Positions 1 to 4,736 of a stretch of 10,198 nucleotides of DNA are shown here, one piece after another (the stretch's first letter is position 1; each line of letters opens with the position of its first letter). The DNA is from an uncultured Alphaproteobacteria bacterium (GTDB lineage Bacteria > Pseudomonadota > Alphaproteobacteria > Rhizobiales > Hyphomicrobiaceae): the NCBI GenBank assembly GCA_937950105.1, contig CALFEM010000317.1:1-10198 (forward strand), given 5' to 3'. The notes under the pieces are model-generated. The model was given only the letters and a program-made list of their open reading frames with translations. It ran no database searches and was not told the DNA's origin. The translations under genes were made by a program, and so were the position numbers.

Positions 1-47
1 GACCACCGAGATCTACACTCTTTCCCTACACGACGCTCTTCCGATCT
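1..47. other. Illumina P5/TruSeq universal adapter remnant (artefact)
   Basis: These bases are identical to the 3' 47 bases of the 58-base Illumina TruSeq universal (P5) adapter as I know it, ending in the familiar CTCTTCCGATCT. Only the first 11 bases of the adapter are missing. The match stops exactly at the adapter end and genomic sequence begins at base 48. This is an untrimmed library adapter at a contig end. Any open reading frame running into it is artificial, and any similarity search with this stretch will only find other contaminated entries. Confidence 0.98.
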
Positions 48-257
48 CCGGGGCGAAAGCGCCGCGCTCGCGCGGACGCGCAGCGTCTGGCGGCGCACCG
101 GCAAGTGTGATACGTCGACGCCAGCTTTTCGCATCGCACAATCGAGCTTGACGCCGCGCTTCTCCGACCGGGGCGCCGACGGCAAGGTTGTCGCGCGCTT
201 GAACAACAGGTCCGGCAAAATCGCGTCCGGACGAGCCCCGAGATCTCCGGAACCACC
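48..257. other. Upstream region of typA, no gene recognised
   Basis: This 210-bp stretch lies between the adapter remnant and the typA start. Open frames cross it on both strands, but none encodes a recognisable protein and the minus-strand one runs into the adapter. A TTGACG hexamer near 149-154 could be a -35 element, but I see no convincing -10 at a proper distance. The typA promoter is probably here but cannot be placed. The gene that would normally precede typA is cut off by the contig end. Confidence 0.5.
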
Positions 258-2081
258 ATGCAGCTTCGCAACATCGCCATCATCGCGCACGTCGACCACG
301 GCAAGACCACCCTCGTTGACCAGCTCCTGAAACAGTCCGGCGCCTTCCGCGACAACCAGAAGGTTGCCGAGCGGGCCATGGACAGCAACGACATCGAGCG
401 CGAGCGCGGCATCACCATTCTCGCCAAGTGCACATCCGTCGTCTGGAACGACGTGCGCATCAATATCGTCGACACGCCCGGCCACGCCGACTTCGGCGGC
501 GAGGTGGAGCGCATCCTCAACATGGTCGACGGCGTCGTGGTGCTGGTGGACGCCTCGGAAGGCCCGCTGCCGCAGACCAAGTTCGTCGTCTCCAAGGCGC
601 TGAAACTAGGCATGCGTCCGATCGTCGCCATCAACAAGATCGACCGCCCTGACGAGCGCCACCTCGACGTGCTGAACGAGATCTTCGACCTCTTCGCAAA
701 TCTCGACGCCAGCGACGAGCAACTCGACTTTCCGGTGCTCTACGGCTCCGGCCGCAACGGCTGGATGGCGCTCGATCCGGCCGGCCCGCAGGTCGACCTG
801 GCGCCGATGTTCGAACTCATCATCAACCACGTGCCGCCGCCGAAGGTGGACGACGGCCCGCTGCGCATCCTCGCCACGACGCTGGAGGCCGATCCGTTCC
901 TCGGCCGAATTCTCACCGGCCGCATCCGCTCGGGCACCATCAAGCCGAACCAGCAGCTCAAGGCGCTGTCGCGCGACGGCAAGGTCATCGAGACGTTCCG
1001 CGTGCAAAAGGTGCTCGCCTTCCGCGGCCTCGAGCGCACGCACGTCGATCTTGCCGAGGCCGGTGACATCGTCGCCATTGCCGGCATGACGGAAGCGACC
1101 GTCGCCGACACGCTGTGCGACCCGAGCGTCACCGAGCCGCTGCCGGCGCAGCCGATCGATCCGCCGACCCTGTCGATGACCTTCCGCATCAACGACGGAC
1201 CGTTCGCCGGTCAGGAAGGCGACAAGGTACAGAGCCGCGTCATCCGCGACCGGCTGCTGAAGGAAGCCGAGCGCAACATCGCCATCAAGATCGAGGAGAA
1301 CGCCGACAAGGACTCGTTCAACGTGTCCGGGCGCGGCGAACTGCAGCTCGCGATCCTGATCGAGAACATGCGCCGCGAGGGCTTCGAACTCACCGTGTCG
1401 CGACCGCGCGTCGTCTACCAGACCAGCGAGACCGGCGAGCGCCTCGAGCCGATCGAGGAAGTCATCATCGACGTCGACGAGGCGCACTCGGGCGCTGTCG
1501 TCTCGAAGCTGTCCGAGCGCCGCGCCGACCTGATGGAAATGCGTCCCTCGGGTGGCGGCCGCCAGCGCCTCGTGTTCTTCGCGCCGACGCGCGGTCTGCT
1601 CGGCTACCAGAGCGAGCTGCTGTCGGATACGCGCGGCACCGCCGTCATGAACCGCCTGTTCCACGAGTACGCACCGCACAAGGGCGAGATCCAGGGCCGC
1701 CGCACCGGCGTGCTGATCTCCAACGGCGTCGGCGAAGCGACCGCCTATTCGCTGTTCTACCTGCAGGACCGTGGACCGATCATGATCGCGCCGCAGACGC
1801 GCGTCTACGAGGGTATGATCGTCGGCCAGCACACACGCGACAACGACCTCGTGGTCAACGTGGTCGAGAACAAGAAGCTGACCAACATCCGCGCCGCAGG
1901 CAAGGACGAGGCGCTGACGCTGACGCCGCCGATGCGCCTCAGCCTCGAGCGCGCGCTGTCCTACATCGTCGACGACGAGCTGGTGGAGGTGACGCCGGAC
2001 TCGATCCGTCTCAGGAAGCGCTGGCTCGACCCGAACGAGCGCAAGAAGCAGGAGAGGAAGCGCGAGGGCGAGGCGGCCTGA
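258..2081 (+). CDS. typA: Ribosome-binding translational GTPase TypA/BipA
   Basis: TypA (BipA) is an EF-G-like GTPase that binds the ribosome. In other bacteria it is needed for ribosome assembly and growth under cold or other stress. The 607-residue length is normal for the family. The G1 loop AHVDHGKT is at residues 10-17, the switch-I RGITI motif at about 50-54, G3 DTPGH at 72-76 and G4 NKID at 126-129. A second translation-factor beta-barrel, an EF-G-like domain and the TypA-specific C-terminal domain follow (about 205-600). Typical C-terminal blocks such as [12 protein letters not shown] and [18 protein letters not shown] are present. The start is the ATG giving the usual [17 protein letters not shown] opening; the Shine-Dalgarno before it is weak. 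The gene appears monocistronic: a strong terminator follows 35 bp after the stop. Nothing suggests damage. Confidence 0.97.
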   Translation: MQLRNIAIIAHVDHGKTTLVDQLLKQSGAFRDNQKVAERAMDSNDIERERGITILAKCTSVVWNDVRINIVDTPGHADFGGEVERILNMVDGVVVLVDASEGPLPQTKFVVSKALKLGMRPIVAINKIDRPDERHLDVLNEIFDLFANLDASDEQLDFPVLYGSGRNGWMALDPAGPQVDLAPMFELIINHVPPPKVDDGPLRILATTLEADPFLGRILTGRIRSGTIKPNQQLKALSRDGKVIETFRVQKVLAFRGLERTHVDLAEAGDIVAIAGMTEATVADTLCDPSVTEPLPAQPIDPPTLSMTFRINDGPFAGQEGDKVQSRVIRDRLLKEAERNIAIKIEENADKDSFNVSGRGELQLAILIENMRREGFELTVSRPRVVYQTSETGERLEPIEEVIIDVDEAHSGAVVSKLSERRADLMEMRPSGGGRQRLVFFAPTRGLLGYQSELLSDTRGTAVMNRLFHEYAPHKGEIQGRRTGVLISNGVGEATAYSLFYLQDRGPIMIAPQTRVYEGMIVGQHTRDNDLVVNVVENKKLTNIRAAGKDEALTLTPPMRLSLERALSYIVDDELVEVTPDSIRLRKRWLDPNERKKQERKREGEAA

Positions 2082-2116
2082 CGCCCCCGGCGAGCGCATT
2101 CGGAACTTTTCCTTCG

Positions 2117-2146
2117 AAGCCCGGGCAGAACTGCCCGGGCTTTTTC
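2117..2146 (+). terminator. Rho-independent terminator of typA
   Basis: The arms AAGCCCGGGCAG (2117-2128) and CTGCCCGGGCTT (2131-2142) are perfectly complementary over 12 bp, and the T-run continues to 2145. The stem is GC-rich, begins 35 bp after the typA stop and has the right polarity for plus-strand termination. The T-run is short but the stem is very strong. Confidence 0.9.
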
Positions 2147-2167
2147 GCATTGTCCTCTGGCGATCTC

Positions 2168-2192
2168 AGAACCTTGTGACCACTTGAGCGTT
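2168..2192 (+). promoter_or_regulatory. Possible degenerate EcfG (general stress sigma) promoter
   Basis: AGAAC (2168-2172) is followed after exactly 16 bases by CGTT (2189-2192). The alphaproteobacterial EcfG consensus is GGAAC-N16/17-CGTT, so this has a single mismatch, in the first -35 base. The implied transcript would start near 2200 and carry a roughly 65-base leader to the small secreted protein at 2265. It is weaker evidence than the two perfect matches elsewhere in the window and could be chance. Confidence 0.4.
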
Positions 2193-2194
2193 GT

Positions 2195-2221
2195 AGCCGC
2201 AGTATCGGCCGCACTGCGGCT
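2195..2221 (+). repeat. 9-bp inverted repeat in the leader of the PepSY-like gene
   Basis: AGCCGCAGT (2195-2203) and ACTGCGGCT (2213-2221) are perfect reverse complements separated by 9 bases. No T-run follows, so it is not an intrinsic terminator. It ends 44 bp before the start codon at 2265. It could be an operator for a dimeric regulator or, if transcription starts upstream, a leader RNA hairpin. Confidence 0.6.
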
Positions 2222-2264
2222 GGACCGGCGCAATTACGCTATAACATTCACTGGAGAGAGATCG

Positions 2265-2534
2265 ATGCGAAAACTGGCGATATCCCTCGCAGCTTTGACG
2301 CTGGCTGCTGCTCCTGCCTTCGCCAACGACGATGTCCCGCCGTCGGCCGAGGAGCAGAAGTCCATCACCGCAGCCCTCGAAGCGCTCGGCTGCAAGGGCT
2401 GGGACGAGATCGAAAAGGAAACCAAGAAGGACGGCGGCTACCACTTCGAGATCGACGACACGCAATGCGCCGATGGCCAGTACGACATCAAGCTCGACAA
2501 GGACTTCAAGTTGACCAGCAAGTCCAAGGACTGA
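2265..2534 (+). CDS. Small secreted PepSY-like domain protein
   Basis: This encodes 89 residues. Residues 1-20 form a clear Sec signal peptide: MRKL, a hydrophobic alanine/leucine stretch, then a signal peptidase I site after AFA. The mature protein is therefore periplasmic or exported. The rest is a highly charged domain of about 69 residues resembling the PepSY family (EEQKSITAALEALGCKGWDEIEKE, then a beta-rich half with DGGYHFEIDD and YDIKLDKDFKL). Two cysteines (C43, C68) could form a disulfide. PepSY domains are thought to bind or inhibit proteases or sense periplasmic conditions, but no specific role is known here. I chose the ATG at 2265 because GGAGAGAG precedes it and it creates the signal peptide; a longer in-frame version from 2184 would bury the signal. 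Terminators lie on both sides, so it is probably a single-gene unit. Confidence 0.85.
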   Translation: MRKLAISLAALTLAAAPAFANDDVPPSAEEQKSITAALEALGCKGWDEIEKETKKDGGYHFEIDDTQCADGQYDIKLDKDFKLTSKSKD

Positions 2535-2551
2535 TCGGCTCCGGTATTTCA

Positions 2552-2594
2552 TGCGGTGCGAGTGGGGTGCACGCCCCTCCCGCGCCGCACTTTT
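2552..2594 (+). terminator. Terminator-like hairpin after the PepSY-like gene
   Basis: Bases 2552-2567 can pair with 2574-2589 in a long stem: 14 of 16 positions pair (one is G-U), with mismatches at 2561/2580 and 2563/2578, and a 6-base loop. TTTT follows at 2591-2594. It begins 18 bp after the stop codon at 2534 and fits a Rho-independent terminator. It also makes a GTG start at 2556 for the next gene unlikely, because translation would then begin inside this stem. Confidence 0.75.
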
Positions 2595-2663
2595 CATTGT
2601 GCAATCCAGAGCCGGATCGGACCCGGTCTTGACCTGTCGCTACTCCCGGACCAGCATGTCGGA

Positions 2664-3062
2664 ATGGCAAACCCGAGCCCCATAGCGCCGTTCGACATCG
2701 CCGGCTTCGTCGCCGACCGGGCGAGCTTTCGCCTCAGGCTACAGGCCGGCGAAAAGGTCTTTCTCAAGGGTGACGCGGCCGACGGAAGCATGTTCGTCGT
2801 GCTGTCGGGGCTCATCGACGTCATCGTACTCGGCAAGGTTCTGGCGTCGGTCGGCCGCGGTGGCATCCTCGGCGAAATGGCCATGATCGATTGCACCCAC
2901 CGCAGCGCCGCCGCGCTCGCGCAGGAGGATGCCGAACTGGCGGTGCTGACGCGCAGGATGTTCAGCGAACTCATCGCCGAGGAACCGCAGCTGGCGCTGG
3001 CCGTCATGGGGATCATGCGCCAGCGCATCACCGCTTTCGCACACCTCGCCAAACGGCGTTGA
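2664..3062 (+). CDS. Single-domain cyclic-nucleotide-binding protein
   Basis: The 132-residue product is essentially one cNMP-binding (CAP-like effector) domain without any DNA-binding, kinase or transporter part. The beta-roll spans about residues 20-95. The phosphate-binding cassette is visible at 69-82 as LGEMAMIDCTHRSA, with the ribose-contacting glutamate (E71) and phosphate-contacting arginine (R80) both kept. The helical end (ELIAEEPQLALAVMGIMRQRITAFAHL) resembles the C-helix. Such solo domains could act as cAMP/cGMP-responsive adaptors, but the partner is unknown. No good Shine-Dalgarno precedes the ATG at 2664; the sequence upstream holds a terminator stem. TTGACC at 2629-2634 could place a promoter so that the message starts near the ATG, but the -10 is poor. 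The neighbouring signalling genes make a sensory role plausible. Confidence 0.8.
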   Translation: MANPSPIAPFDIAGFVADRASFRLRLQAGEKVFLKGDAADGSMFVVLSGLIDVIVLGKVLASVGRGGILGEMAMIDCTHRSAAALAQEDAELAVLTRRMFSELIAEEPQLALAVMGIMRQRITAFAHLAKRR

Positions 3063-3120
3063 GGCGCCGCCGCGCGCGCTTCACGCTGCTCGAGTTGTGC
3101 GCAGAGAGGCCGCACGCTGC

Positions 3121-3145
3121 GGAACCCCCGGCTCCATTCGACGTT
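3121..3145 (+). promoter_or_regulatory. EcfG-type general-stress promoter (perfect GGAAC-N16-CGTT)
   Basis: GGAAC at 3121-3125 and CGTT at 3142-3145 are separated by exactly 16 bases, a perfect match to the promoter of the alphaproteobacterial general stress sigma factor EcfG. Transcription would begin near 3152, leaving a leader of about 30 bases with GGAG at 3171-3174 and the ATG of the 25-residue membrane peptide at 3182. Position, orientation and spacing all fit a real promoter. Confidence 0.8.
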
Positions 3146-3181
3146 GTTCAGCCGAACAATTCGTATCGATGGAGTAGTCTC

Positions 3182-3259
3182 ATGCGCGGTATCCTGTTGT
3201 GGCTCGTCGGCTTGCCGATTCCGATCATCATCCTGTTGTATCTGTTCAACGTCCTTTGA
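3182..3259 (+). CDS. 25-residue single-pass membrane peptide, likely stress-induced
   Basis: The peptide MRGILLWLVGLPIPIIILLY, then LFNVL, is one hydrophobic helix with a central Gly-x-Pro-x-Pro kink (G10, P12, P14) and a single positive residue (R2) at the N-terminus. It is almost certainly an inner-membrane peptide. The ATG has a good ribosome binding site (GGAG at 3171-3174, 7-base gap) and lies 36 bases after a perfect EcfG promoter, strong support for a gene normally missed because of its size. From memory, similar tiny WLxGxPxPxxxL peptides occur in other proteobacteria, without known function; I could not check this. It is convergent with the response regulator, with 37 bp between the stops. 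A weak GGCCA-C-TGGCC inverted repeat at 3272-3282 lies in that gap. Confidence 0.8.
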   Translation: MRGILLWLVGLPIPIIILLYLFNVL

Positions 3260-3296
3260 CGGTGGGGCGATGGCCACTGGCCCATACCACGGTCGG

Positions 3297-3704
3297 TCAG
3301 CCCCGGCTGCGCGCGTGCAAGGCTTGCACGACCGCCTCGCGCAGTAACGCGGGATCGATGGGCTTCTCGACAAACACCGCGTCCTGCAACGGACTCGGCA
3401 CGCCACCCATGCGGTCGCGAGACTCCATACCGGAGACGCAGACGACCGGGACGCCGTTGGTCGCCAATTCGTCGGCCACCTCCTCGGTCGTTTCGCCGTT
3501 TCCGAGAACAAAGTCGAGGACCGCGAGATCGAGCCCCGGCGAACGGCCCAAGGCCAAGCGCGCCTCGCCCGCAGTCGATGCGACGATGATGGCGGCGGCA
3601 CCCAAGGACGACAGCATGTCCTCGATATCCATGGCGATCAGCGGCTGATCCTCGACGACAAGAACGGTCAGACCTGTCAACGGCGCTTCCACAGATTGAG
3701 TCAT
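3297..3704 (-). CDS. Single-domain response regulator (CheY-like receiver)
   Basis: The 135-residue protein is a lone receiver domain with no output domain. The acidic pair E18/D19 (VLVVEDQ), phospho-acceptor D64 (LAVLDFVLGNG), switch serine S91 (VVCVSGM) and invariant lysine K114 (FVEKPID) are all present, so it should accept phosphate. Such proteins often act as phosphate sinks, phosphorelay intermediates or protein-protein switches, and in Alphaproteobacteria they frequently pair with HWE or HisKA_2 kinases; one such kinase lies nearby at 4737-6449. It lacks the PFxFATGY signature of the FAT GUY receivers of general stress signalling. I chose the ATG at 3704; an in-frame GTG at 3761 would add 19 unconserved-looking residues. 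Neither start has a strong Shine-Dalgarno. The gene diverges from the Crp/Fnr regulator. Confidence 0.9.
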   Translation of the reverse strand: MTQSVEAPLTGLTVLVVEDQPLIAMDIEDMLSSLGAAAIIVASTAGEARLALGRSPGLDLAVLDFVLGNGETTEEVADELATNGVPVVCVSGMESRDRMGGVPSPLQDAVFVEKPIDPALLREAVVQALHARSRG

Positions 3705-3819
3705 TTGGGTATCCACGCCCCGGTCCTGAAAGTCGTTTCTCGGCCAACGGGCAAGCCACACGTTCGGCTTCGAAGCAGCGCGTTTCTCCGACCCCCGACG
3801 CTAGGCCAGTTGGCCACCG

Positions 3820-3845
3820 GCGTGTATGTCGCCTGACATAAACGC
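3820..3845. promoter_or_regulatory. 26-bp operator-like dyad between the receiver and Crp/Fnr genes
   Basis: The arms 3820-3830 and 3835-3845 are reverse complements at 10 of 11 positions around a 4-base centre. The core is TATGTC-gcct-GACATA, and the one mismatch is 3824/3841. Crp/Fnr dimers bind dyads of about this size. It lies in the divergent region and just upstream of the AT-rich TAAAAT at 3851-3856, a possible -10 for the Crp/Fnr gene. That placement would suit autoregulation, which is an inference. Confidence 0.6.
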
Positions 3846-3900
3846 TTCGATAAAATTTCCTCACTTTCACGGCAGCTCCCGGGGTATTCATCTTGCTGCC

Positions 3901-3914
3901 GCGCACCGGTGCGC
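3901..3914. repeat. 14-bp perfect palindrome upstream of the Crp/Fnr gene
   Basis: GCGCACCGGTGCGC at 3901-3914 is perfectly self-complementary, 22 bp before the chosen start codon at 3937. As RNA it would form a 5-bp stem with a CCGG loop; as DNA it could bind a dimer. In this GC-rich genome a chance origin or a restriction-type site is also possible. Confidence 0.45.
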
Positions 3915-3936
3915 CGCGTTCTCTGCCTGTGCCCGC

Positions 3937-4731
3937 ATGACACGAAATCATCCGCCCGCGAGTTCGAACAACAAGCCTGCACGCCCGCGCGGACGCGACC
4001 TCCCGCACACGCAGTGCGCGCGTTGTCCGCTGCGAGCCAACCCCAACCTGAGAAAATTCTCGGCGGCCGAACTCGAATTCGTGCAGCGCTTCAAGATCGC
4101 GGAGATCGAGGTGCAAGCCGGTCGCGTGATCCTGCGCGACGGCGAACGCGCACCGCATCTCTACACGGTGCTCGACGGCTGGGCGATCCGCTACAAGTTC
4201 GCCGGCGAGGGTCGCCGGCAGGTACTGAACTTCGCGTTGAAGGGCGATTTGATCGGCTTGCAGTCGGCGCTGTTCGACAAGATGCACCAGACCGTGGAAG
4301 CCCTGACCGACGTGCGCCTTTGCGTGTTCGACCGCAAGCGCATGTTCGAGCTTTACCGCGAGCATCCAGGCCTCGCCTATGACCTGACGTGGCTCGCGGC
4401 CCAGGAGAAGACCATTCTCGGCGAGCATCTCGTCAACATCGGCCAGCGGCCCGCCATCGGGCGGCTCGCCTACATCATCCTGTTCCTGTTCGACAGGGCG
4501 CGCCGCGCCGGGTTGACCAGCAGCAACACGCTTGAGATGCCCATCACACAGGAAGATCTCGCGGATGCCATGGGCCTTTCCATCGTCCACACCAACAAGA
4601 CGCTGCGCCGCATGCACGCACTGGGACTGATCGAGTGGCGCCGGAACCGGCTGACCATCCTCGACATCGAGCAGCTCTCGCATCTCGCGGAGATCGAGAG
4701 CGTCACCGCGCAGCAGCGCCCATTCATCTGA
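3937..4731 (+). CDS. Crp/Fnr-family transcriptional regulator with CxxC motif
   Basis: The 264-residue protein has a short tail, a CARCPLR motif (C27, C30), a cNMP-like beta-roll at about 50-135, a long dimer helix at about 137-165 and a Crp-type winged helix-turn-helix at about 200-243 (ITQEDLADAMGLSIVHTNKTLRRM). By alignment from memory, C129 (RLCVF) sits where FNR has its central cluster cysteine, so three cysteines could be redox- or metal-active, while the third N-terminal FNR cysteine is missing. The recognition helix reads IVHTNKTL rather than the FNR/FixK ExxSR pattern, so its DNA target probably differs from TTGAT-N4-ATCAA. The start is uncertain: an in-frame ATG at 3826 would add 37 residues but lies inside the dyad. 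It is convergent with the sensor kinase, 5 bp apart. Confidence 0.88.
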   Translation: MTRNHPPASSNNKPARPRGRDLPHTQCARCPLRANPNLRKFSAAELEFVQRFKIAEIEVQAGRVILRDGERAPHLYTVLDGWAIRYKFAGEGRRQVLNFALKGDLIGLQSALFDKMHQTVEALTDVRLCVFDRKRMFELYREHPGLAYDLTWLAAQEKTILGEHLVNIGQRPAIGRLAYIILFLFDRARRAGLTSSNTLEMPITQEDLADAMGLSIVHTNKTLRRMHALGLIEWRRNRLTILDIEQLSHLAEIESVTAQQRPFI

Positions 4732-4736
4732 TCCTG

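Noticed and set aside
26..637. Minus-strand open frame ending in the adapter
   Set aside because: Its last codons are adapter sequence and the rest is antisense to typA.
606..2150. Long minus-strand open frame (about 514 codons) antisense to typA
   Set aside because: It is a GC-rich shadow of typA: composition dominated by R, A, D and V with no recognisable domain, while the plus frame encodes a perfect TypA.
1115..2179. Plus-strand open frame of about 354 codons in another frame of typA
   Set aside because: An arginine/alanine-rich shifted reading of typA with no motif.
2240..2245. TATAAC as a housekeeping -10 for the PepSY-like gene
   Set aside because: No -35 at 16-18 bases upstream, and the resulting start would fall on the ribosome binding site.
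2184..2264. Longer N-terminus for the PepSY-like protein
   Set aside because: It would place a signal peptide 27 residues into the protein and would be translated through the 2195-2221 hairpin; the ATG at 2265 has the Shine-Dalgarno.
3314..3330. Perfect inverted repeat CGTGCAAG-G-CTTGCACG
   Set aside because: It lies inside the 3' end of the receiver coding region, encoding part of its last helix (VQALHAR), and has no T-run; a coding coincidence is more likely than a terminator.
2594..3601. Minus-strand open frame of about 335 codons over the cNMP gene
   Set aside because: It conflicts with the cNMP domain gene, the small peptide and the receiver gene and resembles no family.
3746..3766. 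AACG...GTTCG as a minus-strand EcfG promoter for the receiver gene
   Set aside because: The spacing is only 12 bases and the -35 half has a mismatch.
3148..4683. Minus-strand open frame of about 511 codons across the receiver, intergenic and Crp/Fnr regions
   Set aside because: It overlaps two well-supported genes and their control region and shows no domain; its length follows from high GC content.
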